NCBI GenBank assembly: GCA_030647905.1
Contig: JAUSJA010000026.1
Coordinates: 434,001 to 498,000 of the forward strand
Source of the DNA: Gemmatimonadaceae bacterium
GTDB taxonomy: Bacteria > Gemmatimonadota > Gemmatimonadetes > Gemmatimonadales > Gemmatimonadaceae
Reading direction: 5' to 3'
Length of the DNA: 64,000 nucleotides
Shown one piece after another: positions 33,907 to 44,068 of this stretch (the stretch's first letter is position 1; every line of letters begins with the position of its first letter). Position numbers and translations under genes: made by a program. Under the pieces are notes generated by a model. It saw only the letters and a program-made list of their open reading frames with translations. It did not search any database and was not told the DNA's origin.

Positions 33907-34806
33907 ATGAACGTAACGCCAGTCGTCGCCATCGTGGCAGCCATCGCCTTGCTCGCGTGCAACGACGGACGCGATGCCACTCATTCGCGCGAACTCACCG
34001 GGTCGGCCGAACAAACCGCATCGGCGCCGCCCGTATCGATGGAGATGTCAAAGCAGGTCGCGGTGATGAATGCCGCCCAGTCAGCTGCCCAACCGGCGGA
34101 GGCGCACGCGCCATCGGATCGCGCGACAACTGCGGGTACCGTATCGGAGATCGCGCAGAGCATGCTGATTCGCACCGGCAACGCGTCGATCGAGGTGGGC
34201 GAGCTCGATCCCGCGATCATCAAGGTGCGCCAGCTGGCGACACAGCTCGGCGGATACATCGCGAATTCCTCGATCACTGGCGGACGCGATCAGGTGAGAA
34301 GCGCGACGCTCGAGCTCAAAATCCCGGCTGCGCGTTACGATCAGGCCGTGAGCGAGCTCGGCGGAATCGGAAAGGTCGAATCGGCGAACACGAATGTCGA
34401 GGACGTCGGCGAAGAGTACGTGGACGTGACCGCGCGAGTCACGAACGCGAAGCGTCTCGAGGAGAGACTCGTGAATCTTCTTGCGACGCGTACCGGCAAG
34501 CTCGAGGATGTACTGGCGGTGGAACGCGAGCTGGCTCGTGTGCGTGAGGAGATCGAGCGATACGAAGGGCGCCTGCGCTTCCTTCGCACACGTGCGGCGG
34601 TGAGCACGCTTTCGGTCACGGTGCACGAGCCCGTGCCGATTCTCGGGCAGAGTCCGGGGCAGAATCCCATTGCCGCTGCTCTCAGACAGGCGTGGAGAAA
34701 CTTCGTCGGACTCGTCGCGTGGTTCATTGCCTCGCTGGGCGTGCTCGTCCCGCTTGGAGGGATTGGCGTTCTTGGGTGGTACTTCTATCGACGGTTCCGC
34801 CGGTGA
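33907..34806 (+). CDS. DUF4349 lipoprotein
   Basis: The start at ATG 33907 gives a lipoprotein signal (VVAIVAAIALLAC); longer upstream starts would bury it. After a low-complexity linker, the DUF4349 domain spans about residues 85-250 (IEVGELDPAIIKVRQLATQL, NVEDVGEEYVDVTARVTNAK, LEDVLAVERELARVREEIER) with a coiled coil around residues 190-225, and a transmembrane helix (WFIASLGVLVPLGGIGVLGW) plus basic tail follow. The domain is an envelope stress or channel-associated module of unknown role. The stop overlaps a GTG start (GTGA) of the next frame. Confidence 0.88.
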   Translation: MNVTPVVAIVAAIALLACNDGRDATHSRELTGSAEQTASAPPVSMEMSKQVAVMNAAQSAAQPAEAHAPSDRATTAGTVSEIAQSMLIRTGNASIEVGELDPAIIKVRQLATQLGGYIANSSITGGRDQVRSATLELKIPAARYDQAVSELGGIGKVESANTNVEDVGEEYVDVTARVTNAKRLEERLVNLLATRTGKLEDVLAVERELARVREEIERYEGRLRFLRTRAAVSTLSVTVHEPVPILGQSPGQNPIAAALRQAWRNFVGLVAWFIASLGVLVPLGGIGVLGWYFYRRFRR

Positions 34807-35888
34807 GGCTCCGGCCGCTCGGGCGCGAGCGATTCACAGACGGCGCGGGGAAGTTCGTTTATTACTTGATAGCGCCCGGCGAGTATCAACTGAACGTCAG
34901 GATGCTCGGCTACCTTCCGGTAGATACGGCGGTGAAGGTCCAGGCCGGCGTGCCGGTGAATCTTGTCGTGACGATGGTGCGCATTCCCACTGCGCTCGAA
35001 GCGGTGCAAGTGACCGCGCCGCCGCGAAGATGCCTCTATCCCGACGAGATGGGGTATGTGGATGATCCCGAGCTGGCCACTGTCCTCAATGAGGCGCGCA
35101 AGAACGCGCAGCGGGAGCAGTTGCTGAGGCGGACGTATCCGTTCGAGTACCGGCTTGCTCAGTCTCACGATACATACGATGTCGCGGACAGCACCCACTC
35201 GATGCAGCACGACACCGTCACATACCGCAGCGACGACAACTGGCGGTACCGGAAAGGAAAGGTGGTGAGCCACGACCGGAACCGTTTCTTCGGCGACGTG
35301 AGACTGATGCGGCTGCCGACTCTCGGCGACCTTGCCGACCGCAATTTCCTCAGCGCTCACTGCTTCAAGTACGCGGGCGTCGTGGATCAGAACGGCAGCC
35401 GCACTCACCGGATCGATTTTTCACCGGACTCGAATCTCGTCGCCCCCGACGTGGAAGGATCCATCTACATGGACAGCGCGACGTATCTGATTCGCCGCGC
35501 ACAGTTCCGGCTGACCCATGGTGGCACGATCAAGCCGGCGATAATCGGCATGGAGGTCACCACGACCTATCGCGAGATCCTGCCGAACGTCGCGCTTTTC
35601 GATGAGATCCATTCCGTTCAGCCCCTTACCGCGGTGCAGCCTGGGGGCCGGAAGGTGGAGTTCCGTGAGGAACAACGGCTGCTCAGCTATCGCTTTCTGT
35701 ATAGTGGTCCGCCGGGAACACTCGGCCGCAAATGGATCCCGGTGGGCGCTGACTCCGTTGGCCTGTCGGCTCAGGACTCGGCCAGCGCCCGGAAAGCGGC
35801 GTCGGATCCCGTGCCGCCCGGCCCGCCTCCCGGCAATCCTCCACCCGACGGTCCTCCTCCCGCAGCGGAATCAAAACGTTTGATGTAA
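34803..35888 (+). CDS. N-truncated carboxypeptidase-regulatory-like (TonB-associated type) protein
   Basis: The frame begins inside a CarboxypepD_reg-like beta-sandwich ([20 protein letters not shown], then [13 protein letters not shown]); the first strands and any signal peptide are missing. From about residue 95 to 330 is a soluble or beta-rich domain ([33 protein letters not shown]) resembling outer-membrane lipid-associated proteins, then a Pro-rich tail. GTG 34803 overlaps the DUF4349 stop (GTGA), so translation could couple, but the product lacks an export signal. I infer loss of the 5' end by deletion. A longer frame from 34692 runs within the DUF4349 gene and is probably not used. Confidence 0.55.
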   Translation: MRLRPLGRERFTDGAGKFVYYLIAPGEYQLNVRMLGYLPVDTAVKVQAGVPVNLVVTMVRIPTALEAVQVTAPPRRCLYPDEMGYVDDPELATVLNEARKNAQREQLLRRTYPFEYRLAQSHDTYDVADSTHSMQHDTVTYRSDDNWRYRKGKVVSHDRNRFFGDVRLMRLPTLGDLADRNFLSAHCFKYAGVVDQNGSRTHRIDFSPDSNLVAPDVEGSIYMDSATYLIRRAQFRLTHGGTIKPAIIGMEVTTTYREILPNVALFDEIHSVQPLTAVQPGGRKVEFREEQRLLSYRFLYSGPPGTLGRKWIPVGADSVGLSAQDSASARKAASDPVPPGPPPGNPPPDGPPPAAESKRLM

Positions 35889-35937
35889 GCAAGTAGCCAC
35901 TTGCACACATGGATGGCGGGCGATAGCTTCCCCGGCC

Positions 35938-36546
35938 ATGGATACACGAACCACCATTCTCAATGCCGCCGTCGAGGTGTTCTCGCAGCACGGATTCCGC
36001 GGCTCGACCACGCGGCGCATCGCCGATGCTGCGTCGGTCAATGAAGTCACGATCTTCCGCTACTTCGGCTCGAAGGAAGCGCTCCTCGATGAAGCGATAA
36101 GGGGCTGCGAGGTGACCGCCTTCACCAGCCCTCTGCCGAGCGAGCCGGTCAATCCCGAAAAGGAGCTGTCAGTATGGTGCTCCGGCGTCGTCAAGCACCT
36201 GCGCTCGCGGAGCCCGATGATTCGGAAGTGCATGAGCGAGCTGGAAGAAAGGCCCGAGCTCACCGGCCACGCAGTGGAAGCTCCGACCAAGGCGACCAAC
36301 GAGTTGTGCGGATACTTCCGTCGCTTGAAAGCCCGCGGATTCACGAATGAAGAGTTCGATGGACCCGCCGCGGCGACGATGCTCATCGGATCGCTTTTTC
36401 ACGACGCGATAGGCCGTGATCTGATGCCGGACATCTTTCCCAAACCGGCCGGCAAAGCACCCGCCCGTTATGCCCAGCTCATCCTCCGAGCCATCGGAGT
36501 GCAGTCCGCTCCAGAAACGACGTCCACAACACCCCGGCATTCGTAA
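35938..36546 (+). CDS. TetR-family transcriptional regulator
   Basis: A 202-residue repressor with the N-terminal TetR helix-turn-helix ([20 protein letters not shown], then [20 protein letters not shown]) and a helical ligand-binding C-terminal domain. It lies about 34 nt upstream of an efflux operon read in the same direction, so it most likely represses that operon and itself. No clean operator palindrome is visible in the short spacer. The ligand is unknown, probably a hydrophobic or toxic compound exported by the pump. Confidence 0.93.
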   Translation: MDTRTTILNAAVEVFSQHGFRGSTTRRIADAASVNEVTIFRYFGSKEALLDEAIRGCEVTAFTSPLPSEPVNPEKELSVWCSGVVKHLRSRSPMIRKCMSELEERPELTGHAVEAPTKATNELCGYFRRLKARGFTNEEFDGPAAATMLIGSLFHDAIGRDLMPDIFPKPAGKAPARYAQLILRAIGVQSAPETTSTTPRHS

Positions 36547-36580
36547 CTCCGCGCCGTATCCGACCGTAAACGCCTATTAT

Positions 36581-38287
36581 ATGAAAGCCTCGACACAGAT
36601 GTCCCGGGCGAACACCGCCGCGAATCTCCTTGCGGGAGCCATGCTCGCCCTGAGCCCGGCAGTCCTTCACGCGCAATCCGCGCCTCTGCCGACCTCTGCC
36701 GCGACTCCGCAAAATACCGCCGCCACGCTGTCGCTCGACGAGGCGATCCGAATGGCCGAAGGCCAGAGCGAAGCGGTGCGCATCGCGCGCGCCGGAGTCC
36801 AACGAGCCGAAGGGCAGCAGTTACAGGCACGGAGCCAGCTCCTTCCACAGATATACGGATCGGGCAGTTACACACGCACGCTCAAATCGCAGTACTCAGG
36901 GTTCGCCAGCTCCGCCGCATCGGATACCACCAAGCCGGCAGCTCCCGAGCCGCCATGCAACGACTATCTTCGCGACGCCAACGCGACAGTCGCCGAGCGA
37001 CTCGCGGGTCTCGAGCAGTCTTCGCGCTGTGCGTCAGGCCTCAACCCGTTCGCATCGCTCAGTAGTCTCCCCTTCGGACAGGCCAACCAGTACAGCCTCG
37101 GTCTCTCCCTGTCGCAGACGCTCTTCAGCGGTGGACGCGTCGCCGCGCAGAACGAAGCCGCCGCAGCCGGACGGCGGTCGGCCAACATCGAGCTCACCGC
37201 ACAGCGCGCGCAGATCATACTCGACGTCACGCAGGCGTATTACGATGCCGCGCTCGCCGACCGGCTGGTGGCGATCACCGAGGCGTCGTTCACGCAGACA
37301 GAGAACGTGCTGCGGCAGGTGGAGCTCAACAAGAACGTCGGGAACGTCTCCGAGTTCGAGCTGCTCCGCGCCCAGGTCACGCGCGACAACCAGCGTCCGC
37401 AGGTGATTCAGCGCCGGAGCGATCGCGAGGTCGCCTACCTCCGCCTCAAGCAGCTGCTCAACATTCCGCTGGAGCAGTCAGTGTCGCTCTCGACGTCCAT
37501 CGAGGACGTGTCGGGCCTGCCCGAAGGCATCCGGATGGCCGGACTGAACGTCAGCTCGTACGACGCACCCGATACGACCGCGTCCAACCGTTCCGCGGTG
37601 CGCCAGGCAGGAGAAGCCGTGCGCGCTCAACAGGAACTCGTGCGCGTCGCTCGAGCACAGCGCATGCCATCGCTGTCGCTCACCTCGCAGTACGGAGCGG
37701 TCGCGTACCCGCGCAATAGTCTCCCCGGCTCGAACGATTTCCGCGCCAACTGGACTGTCGGCGTCGCGACGCAGGTTCCGCTCTTCACCGGCGGACGGAT
37801 ACGCGGCGACGAGCTCGTGGCGCAGGCCAACCTCGCCGAATCGCGAGCGCGGCTTCAGCAGGTACGCGAGTTCGCATCGCTCGACTCCCGGGTCGCGCTC
37901 AACGCTCTCAAGCAGGCGATGGCGGCGTGGGAAGCGAGCAAAGGCACGTCCGAACAGGCCTCGCGCGCGTACACGATCGCGGAAGTTCGCTATCGCGAGG
38001 GAATCTCGACTCAGCTCGAGCTCAACGACTCGCGAATCCTGCTCGAGCAGTCCAACGTCAACCGCGCACTCGCCGCGCGCAATCTCCAGATCGCGCGGAT
38101 GAAGCTCGCTCTCCTGCCCAATCTTCCGCTGCAAAGCGGGACTTCAGCGCAGGGCGCGTCGCAGGCACAGACCCAACAGCAGTCAACTCAGCAGTCAACT
38201 CAGCAGTCCGCGGGCCAGAGTCAGTCAACGCAGCAGCAATCGCAGCAGACAACGATGACGTCACAGCAGATACCACCGGCACTCTAG
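36581..38287 (+). CDS. TolC-family outer-membrane efflux channel
   Basis: The start at ATG 36581 opens a Sec signal peptide (AANLLAGAMLALSPAVLHAQ). Two OEP repeats of long helices and porin strands follow (LSLDEAIRMAEGQSEAVRIA, LDVTQAYYDAALADRLVAIT, second half VGVATQVPLFTGGRIRGDEL, AYTIAEVRYREGISTQLELN). It is the trimeric outer-membrane exit duct for the adjacent RND pump. Unusual is a Gln/Ser/Thr-rich tail of about 45 residues built from short tandem repeats (STQQ units encoded near 38170-38260); it would lie at the periplasmic tip. It is 4 nt from the adaptor gene. Confidence 0.93.
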   Translation: MKASTQMSRANTAANLLAGAMLALSPAVLHAQSAPLPTSAATPQNTAATLSLDEAIRMAEGQSEAVRIARAGVQRAEGQQLQARSQLLPQIYGSGSYTRTLKSQYSGFASSAASDTTKPAAPEPPCNDYLRDANATVAERLAGLEQSSRCASGLNPFASLSSLPFGQANQYSLGLSLSQTLFSGGRVAAQNEAAAAGRRSANIELTAQRAQIILDVTQAYYDAALADRLVAITEASFTQTENVLRQVELNKNVGNVSEFELLRAQVTRDNQRPQVIQRRSDREVAYLRLKQLLNIPLEQSVSLSTSIEDVSGLPEGIRMAGLNVSSYDAPDTTASNRSAVRQAGEAVRAQQELVRVARAQRMPSLSLTSQYGAVAYPRNSLPGSNDFRANWTVGVATQVPLFTGGRIRGDELVAQANLAESRARLQQVREFASLDSRVALNALKQAMAAWEASKGTSEQASRAYTIAEVRYREGISTQLELNDSRILLEQSNVNRALAARNLQIARMKLALLPNLPLQSGTSAQGASQAQTQQQSTQQSTQQSAGQSQSTQQQSQQTTMTSQQIPPAL

Positions 38288-38291
38288 ATCA

Positions 38292-39446
38292 ATGAAACAC
38301 ATAAAGCGTTCATTTCGGGCAAGGGCAATCACGGCGGTACAGCTCATATCGGTTGCCGCGTTGATCGCGGTCGCCGCGTGCAAGGGCGGCAGCGCCGAAC
38401 AATCAGATTCGGCGATGGTCGAGACGGCGACGATCGGAACCGAGAACATCGCGGTCGTCACTCACGGCGTGCTTCAGAGCGGCCCGACGGTCTCGGGCGC
38501 ACTCGCTCCGGAGGGCGAAGCATCGGTTCGCGCGCAGGTCGGCGGAAGCGTGCTGCAGACTTACGCGGATCAGGGCCAATCGGTGCGCGCAGGCCAGACA
38601 CTGGCGCGCATCGAGGCGGGCGGCCTTCAGGACGTGTTTCTCTCGGCACGCGCCGGAGTGACGTCGGCCACCAACAACGCCGACATCGCGGGACGTGAGC
38701 TTGCCCGCGCGGAGAAGCTTCTCGCCGCCGGCGCAATCGCCGAGCGCGACATCGAGCAGGCACGGCGCAGCGCCATCGCGGCCAACGCGGCGTTGGCAGA
38801 CGCGCGAGCGCGTCTCGCGACGGCGCAGAAGCAGGTCGGCAACACCGTGGTCACGTCACCAATATCCGGCATCGTCAGCGACCGTCCAATTTCCGCCGGC
38901 GACGTCGTTCAGCCGGGCGCGGCGATGTTCACGGTCGTGGATCCGTCCAGCATGCGGCTCGAAGGATCGGTGCCCGCCGAGGAGCTTGCACAAGTCAGAG
39001 TCGGCGCTCCGGTGACGTTCACTGTGAACGGCTATCCGGGACGCACCTTCACCGGACGGGTGACGCGCGTGAATCCCACCGCGGATCCCGCGACACGGCA
39101 GGTCCGGGTCTTCATCTCGATACCGAATGCCGAAGGCCGTCTGGTGGGCGGACTGTTCGCGAACGGAAGACTGGCGAGCGAAAGCCACACTGGACTCGTC
39201 GTTCCGATGACGGCGGTGGACTCGCGGAGCAACGTGCCCGCTGTATTCCGAATCAAGGGCGGCAAGGTGGAGCGTGTTCCCGTGCAGCTCGGGCTCAAGG
39301 ATGAAGGCTCGGAGAAGATAGAGATCCGTTCAGGGGTGCAGGCGGGTGACACGCTTCTGCTCGGCGCGGCGCAGGGCATCACCCCGGGAACGATCGTGAA
39401 AGTGTCGGCGCCTTCCGACAAGGCGCAAGGCAAACCCCAGGAGTAA
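38292..39446 (+). CDS. RND efflux periplasmic adaptor (MFP)
   Basis: A 384-residue lipoprotein-type adaptor: signal ending VAAC, then barrel-sandwich/lipoyl halves (GSVLQTYADQGQSVRAGQTL and NTVVTSPISGIVSDRPISAG), a coiled-coil hairpin between (AGREL ARAEKLLAAGAIAERD region), beta-barrel (LEGSVPAEELAQVRVG, VNGYPGRTFTGRVTRVNPTA) and membrane-proximal domain (SGVQAGDTLLLGAAQGI). It bridges the inner-membrane pump and the TolC channel. All domains are intact, in contrast to the truncated relative at 8823-9392. The pump gene starts 5 nt after its stop. Confidence 0.95.
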   Translation: MKHIKRSFRARAITAVQLISVAALIAVAACKGGSAEQSDSAMVETATIGTENIAVVTHGVLQSGPTVSGALAPEGEASVRAQVGGSVLQTYADQGQSVRAGQTLARIEAGGLQDVFLSARAGVTSATNNADIAGRELARAEKLLAAGAIAERDIEQARRSAIAANAALADARARLATAQKQVGNTVVTSPISGIVSDRPISAGDVVQPGAAMFTVVDPSSMRLEGSVPAEELAQVRVGAPVTFTVNGYPGRTFTGRVTRVNPTADPATRQVRVFISIPNAEGRLVGGLFANGRLASESHTGLVVPMTAVDSRSNVPAVFRIKGGKVERVPVQLGLKDEGSEKIEIRSGVQAGDTLLLGAAQGITPGTIVKVSAPSDKAQGKPQE

Positions 39447-39451
39447 CTGCA

Positions 39452-42400
39452 ATGGTAATTTCGGATTTCGCAATCAAGCGCCCGATGATCACCATCGTCA
39501 CGATGGTGGCGCTTGTCGTGTTTGGTCTTTTCGCGCTCTTCCGCCTCCAGACTGACGAGTTCCCCGACGTTCAGCAGCCGGTCGTGCTCGCCGGCATCCC
39601 GTATCCCGGTGCGTCGCCGGAAGGTGTGGAGCGCGAAGTTATGAAGCCCGTAGAGGATGCGATCAAGGGAATATCGGGCGTGGACAAGATCTTTGGAACG
39701 GCGTCCGACGGCTACGCACAGGTCGTCGTTGTCTTTCTGTTCGAGAAGGACATGTCGCAGGCGACGCAGGATATTCGCGACGCGATTTCCTCGATTCGCG
39801 CCGATCTCCCGGTCGAGATGAAGGAGCCGATCCTGCGACGGATGGATCCTTCCGACCGCCCGGTCGTTTCGCTCACGCTCGCGTCGGACACGTATTCGCC
39901 GGCACAGCTGACGCGAATGGCCGATCCCGCGATCACGAGCGCCATCAAGGGAATCCCCGGTGTCTCTCAGGTGAGCATCGTCGGCGAAGTGAAGCGCGAG
40001 ATGACGATTCAACTGAGACCACAGGCGCTGCAGGCAGCGGGGATCAGCGTCGCGCAGGTAGTGCAGGCTCTCCAGGCGCAGAATCTCGCGGCTCCTGTCG
40101 GCCGCGTGAACGGCAGTCTCGACGAGCGCACGATCCGCTTGCAGGGGCGCCTCGATGGCCCCGCCGATTTCATGCAGCTCGTTGTGGCCGCGCGTAACGG
40201 GCAGATCGTGCGGCTTGGACAGATCGCAGACGCTCTCGACGGCACGCAGGAGCAGAGAACGCTCGCTCTCCACTGGAAGCGCGGAGATGATGCCAACGGA
40301 CCGCTCAACGGCAGAGAAGCGGTCGGCATAGACATCACCAAGTCCAAGGGCTACAGCACGACCGCGGTGAGCGCGAAGATCCAGGAGACCGTTTCACGCC
40401 TGGAGAAAACGCTGCCCCCCGGCGTGAAGATGGATGTCGTCCGTGATTCCGGCGTACGCGTCGCCGCGTCGGTGAGAAACGTCGAGGAAGCGCTGCTCGA
40501 AGGCGCGCTCCTCACGGTTCTCGTGGTGTTCATCTTTCTGAACTCGTGGCGATCCACTGTCATCACTGGACTGGCGCTACCGGTCTCGGTTCTTGCGTCG
40601 TTCATTGCCGTGTGGGCGTTCGGATTCACTCTCAACACGATGTCCCTGCTCGGCCTATCGCTGGCGATCGGTATCCTGATTGACGACGCGATCGTAGTGC
40701 GCGAGAACATCGTGCGACACATCGAGATGGGTAAGGATCACATGACAGCCGCGCACGAGGGGACCGACGAGATCGGACTCGCCGTGGCCGCCACGACGTT
40801 CTCCATCGTCGCGGTGTTCGTGCCCGTCGGGTTCATGTATGGAGTCGCGGGCCAGTGGTTCAAGCCCTTTGCGCTGACGATCGCGAGCTCGGTGCTCGTA
40901 TCGCTATTCGTGTCGTTTTCGCTCGACCCGATGCTCTCCGCCTACTGGGCGGACCCGCAGGTGGAAGCGCACGAGCGCAGGAACCCGATCGCCCGTGCAC
41001 TCGACCGCTTCAACCAGTGGTTCAACCGGCAGGCCGAGCGCTACAAGAAGCTCATCGGATGGGCACTGGATCACCGGGTCGCGATGGTCGGACTCGCGCT
41101 TGCATCGTTCGCCGGCGCGCTGGCGTTGCCGGCGGTCGGTCTCGTCGGAACCGGATTGTTCGGATCCAACGACAGATCGGAGCTCAACATTGGAATCGAG
41201 ACTCCTCCCGGCTCGAACCTGGATTACACGAGGATCAAGGCGGAAGAAGCGGCACGCATGGCACGCGCACATCCCGAGGTTCTCTACACGTACACGACTC
41301 TCGGTGGTGGGACCGGCGCCGTGGACAAGGGGAACATCTACATCCGCCTTGTTCACAAGAACGAGCGACACATTGGTGTCGAGGACTTCGGCCGCAGGCT
41401 GCGGACCGAAATCGGGCACATTGGCGGCGTGACGATGACAGTCTTCACCAGCGATTTCCAGGGCGCGCAGAAGCAGATTCAGCTTCAGCTGCGCGGTGGA
41501 ACGCCGGAGGCGCTCAATCTCGCTGCCGAGCAGGTCAAGGAGCAGGTGAAGCAGGTGCCGGGGGCCGTGGATGTCGGTCTTTCAACCAAGGGACAGAAGC
41601 CCGAGCTCGAGGTCGAGCTCAATCGCGGCCTCGCGGGCACGATCGGTGTGACTGTCGGTCAGGTTGCTCAATCGCTGCGCCCCGCGTTCGCCGGGATCAA
41701 GGCAGGTGACTGGGTCGATCCGACCGGAGAAATGCGCGAAGTCAACGTACGGCTGGCGCCGGAAGCCCGGCAGCGCGCGAGCGACCTCGAGCGGCTTCCG
41801 CTCGTGATCCAGGGACCGTCGGGCTCCGAAACACTTCCGCTCGGCCAGATCGCCAGCGTCAGGCAGGGACTCGGCCCTGCGCAGATAACGCATCTCGATG
41901 CCGAGCTCGTCGTGACCGTCGAGGCGAACACCTCCGGACGGTCGCTGGGCGAAGTGATGAAGGATATCAACGCACGTATTGACAATCTCAATCTCCCACC
42001 TGGCGTCCACATGACGCAGGGCGGAGAAGTGGACAGCCAGAAGGAAGTGTTCGGACGCATCTTCGCGGCGCTCGGCATCGCGGTGCTGCTCATGTACTTC
42101 ATTCTCGTGGTGCAGTTCGGATCGTTCCTCGAGCCGCTGGCCATTCTCATCTCGCTGCCGCTGTCGCTCATCGGCGTGATGCTGATGCTGATGATCACTG
42201 GCGACACGATCAACATCATGAGCCTCATCGGGGTGATTCTCCTGATGGGCATCGTGGCAAAAAACGCGATCCTGCTGATCGACTTCGCGAAGTGGGCGCG
42301 CGAGAGGGACGGTTTGTCGCGCCGCGAGGCGCTGATTCAGGCGGGCGCGATCCGTCTGCGTCCGATCCTGATGACCACGTTGGCGCTGATCGCCGGAATG

Positions 42401-42652
42401 ATTCCGGTTGCGCTCGGCCGTGGCGAGGGCGCGGAGTTCCGCGCGCCGCTCGGACGGGCCGTGATCGGAGGGGTCATCACGTCCACGATGCTCACACTGG
42501 TAGTGATCCCGACTTTCTACGAGATCATGGACGAGTGGCGTGAGTGGGTGATGGGCAAGTTCGGCCTCAACCCGAAGGGAACGGGGGACCACCGCATTCC
42601 CCCCGGCGTCACGCCGGCTCCGGAAGGGGCGATGAGCTCCGCGCGGTCGTGA
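39452..42652 (+). CDS. RND multidrug/hydrophobe efflux permease (HAE-type)
   Basis: A 1066-residue inner-membrane proton antiporter with twelve helices and two large periplasmic loops. The N-terminus ([20 protein letters not shown]) and TM4 with the proton-relay Asp pair ([20 protein letters not shown]) are typical of hydrophobe/amphiphile exporters; the second half repeats the pattern ([40 protein letters not shown]). The substrate is not predictable. It completes a TetR-TolC-adaptor-pump operon and converges with arfB with a 23-nt gap. Confidence 0.97.
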   Translation: MVISDFAIKRPMITIVTMVALVVFGLFALFRLQTDEFPDVQQPVVLAGIPYPGASPEGVEREVMKPVEDAIKGISGVDKIFGTASDGYAQVVVVFLFEKDMSQATQDIRDAISSIRADLPVEMKEPILRRMDPSDRPVVSLTLASDTYSPAQLTRMADPAITSAIKGIPGVSQVSIVGEVKREMTIQLRPQALQAAGISVAQVVQALQAQNLAAPVGRVNGSLDERTIRLQGRLDGPADFMQLVVAARNGQIVRLGQIADALDGTQEQRTLALHWKRGDDANGPLNGREAVGIDITKSKGYSTTAVSAKIQETVSRLEKTLPPGVKMDVVRDSGVRVAASVRNVEEALLEGALLTVLVVFIFLNSWRSTVITGLALPVSVLASFIAVWAFGFTLNTMSLLGLSLAIGILIDDAIVVRENIVRHIEMGKDHMTAAHEGTDEIGLAVAATTFSIVAVFVPVGFMYGVAGQWFKPFALTIASSVLVSLFVSFSLDPMLSAYWADPQVEAHERRNPIARALDRFNQWFNRQAERYKKLIGWALDHRVAMVGLALASFAGALALPAVGLVGTGLFGSNDRSELNIGIETPPGSNLDYTRIKAEEAARMARAHPEVLYTYTTLGGGTGAVDKGNIYIRLVHKNERHIGVEDFGRRLRTEIGHIGGVTMTVFTSDFQGAQKQIQLQLRGGTPEALNLAAEQVKEQVKQVPGAVDVGLSTKGQKPELEVELNRGLAGTIGVTVGQVAQSLRPAFAGIKAGDWVDPTGEMREVNVRLAPEARQRASDLERLPLVIQGPSGSETLPLGQIASVRQGLGPAQITHLDAELVVTVEANTSGRSLGEVMKDINARIDNLNLPPGVHMTQGGEVDSQKEVFGRIFAALGIAVLLMYFILVVQFGSFLEPLAILISLPLSLIGVMLMLMITGDTINIMSLIGVILLMGIVAKNAILLIDFAKWARERDGLSRREALIQAGAIRLRPILMTTLALIAGMIPVALGRGEGAEFRAPLGRAVIGGVITSTMLTLVVIPTFYEIMDEWREWVMGKFGLNPKGTGDHRIPPGVTPAPEGAMSSARS

Positions 42653-42675
42653 TCAGCGCAACCGCGGCGATGATC

Positions 42676-43137
42676 CTACTCCGTGGCAGGTGGCTTACGG
42701 TATCGTTTCTTGTCAGAGTGCTTTTTCTTCCCGGTGAGTCGTGCTTCGTTCGCCGCGCGAGGACGCCTGGTCGGCTTGCGTTTCTTGCGCATTACGAGCG
42801 CACGGGCGACGGTTTCAGCCAGCCGGCGCTCGGCCGCTTCGCGATTGCGCAGCTGGCTGCGCGTGTCGCTGGCTACTACACGGATCGCACCGTCATCGCT
42901 GAGCCGCGATGCGAGACGCGCAACAAGCATCGCGCGCTGCTCGTCGGAGAGAGCGCGCGACGTTGCAATGTTCCATGAAATTTCGACGCGCGACGATGTC
43001 TTGTTGACATGCTGTCCTCCCGCGCCCGATGAGCGCGACATGCGCATGACGAGCTCCGAGTGTGGGATCGTCAGGGAGGGGGCGACCTCGAGGCCGCTCG
43101 GTGGCGGAGAACCGTCTTCGGACGTGCCGCGTGTCAC
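42676..43137 (-). CDS. arfB: Alternative ribosome-rescue factor ArfB (peptidyl-tRNA hydrolase)
   Basis: ArfB frees ribosomes stalled on non-stop mRNA by hydrolysing peptidyl-tRNA in the A site. The 153-residue protein has the catalytic GGQ in SRSSGAGGQHVNKTSSRVEI (near residue 41) and a basic, Lys/Arg-rich C-terminal tail (MRKKRKPTRRPRAANEARLT onward) that inserts into the mRNA channel. No release-factor codon-recognition domain is present. The start is GTG 43137, overlapping the LysR stop by 4 nt (GTGA), so expression is coupled to a degenerate LysR gene. Confidence 0.93.
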   Translation of the reverse strand: MTRGTSEDGSPPPSGLEVAPSLTIPHSELVMRMSRSSGAGGQHVNKTSSRVEISWNIATSRALSDEQRAMLVARLASRLSDDGAIRVVASDTRSQLRNREAAERRLAETVARALVMRKKRKPTRRPRAANEARLTGKKKHSDKKRYRKPPATE

Positions 43138-43874
43138 GATTGCTCTATCTGCTTTGCGGCCTCGAGAATCATGTCAACCAGCGCGAGAGTGGTCGCGCGC
43201 GTTTCTCCGCGCCGCGTGAGGAGACTCATCCCCCAGGGGATGTGGAACCCTTCGATGGGAACCGCGATGAGCCCGGGAGGCGGAGATTTCCTGTGCGAGC
43301 CGAACGCCAGCGACCAGCCCTTTCCCTCTGAGGCGAGAGACCAGAGTGTCTGCAACCCTTCCTGCATCGGACCGAGAACAGGCCGATAACCGAGACGGCG
43401 GAAAGTCTCGAACACGAAATCGTGAAATGCAGGATGGAAGTCGCGCCGGAAGAACATGAACGGCATCGAGCCGAGGTCTTCGAACCGGATGGATGACCTC
43501 GAGGCGAGCGGATGGCTCGTCGGGAGCAGCGCCCCTTCGCGCAGCACCGTGCTCAGAACGTCGCGGATATGTGCCGATGGGACCGCAGCGATTGTGCACC
43601 TCCCGGTGGCCGCTCTCCGCGCGCGCTCAAGCTCGGCCGGCAACCGTGCGACCTCATGCAGGATACTGCGTGCGGCAAAGTAAAGCGCCTGGCCCGCCGG
43701 GGTCGGCACGATGCCACGTGTCTCCCTTTCCACGAGCGAGAATCCGAGATCCCGTTCGAGGTCGCGGATCTGCCTCGACAGACCCGGCTGCGTCAGATGG
43801 AGGCGCTGCGCGGCCCTTACGAAAGTCTTCTCTTCACTCACCGCCACGAGAGATCTCAGCTGCCTGAGCTCCAC
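43134..43874 (-). CDS. LysR-family regulator with internally deleted effector domain
   Basis: The N-terminal winged helix is intact (MELRQLRSLVAVSEEKTFVR, AAQRLHLTQPGLSRQIRDLE). The C-terminal part is only about 155 residues. It begins CTIAAVPSAHIRDVLSTVLR and then jumps to GALLPTSHPLASRSSIRFED, a segment usually found 55-65 residues later, after the first lobe of the effector domain. The second lobe is intact to the end (PVLGPMQEGLQTLWSLASEG). The total of 246 residues versus about 300 in the family fits an in-frame deletion. DNA binding may persist without normal inducer response. ArfB is coupled behind it. Confidence 0.85.
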   Translation of the reverse strand: MELRQLRSLVAVSEEKTFVRAAQRLHLTQPGLSRQIRDLERDLGFSLVERETRGIVPTPAGQALYFAARSILHEVARLPAELERARRAATGRCTIAAVPSAHIRDVLSTVLREGALLPTSHPLASRSSIRFEDLGSMPFMFFRRDFHPAFHDFVFETFRRLGYRPVLGPMQEGLQTLWSLASEGKGWSLAFGSHRKSPPPGLIAVPIEGFHIPWGMSLLTRRGETRATTLALVDMILEAAKQIEQS

Positions 43875-44068
43875 GGGCTACTCCGGAATTCTGATCAGGA
43901 GGGCAAAGGTAGGAAGGATATCCGGTTAACGAAAGACTTATTCACTTCAGGCATGGCATGGGTTGCAACCCGGTATTGGCGCGCAATCACGTGCCTCCGT
44001 ATCATCCATGCTCGGTAACCGAACATGCTTCTGTGCCGGCCGCTGATCACACACGGCCCTTCTGACAA

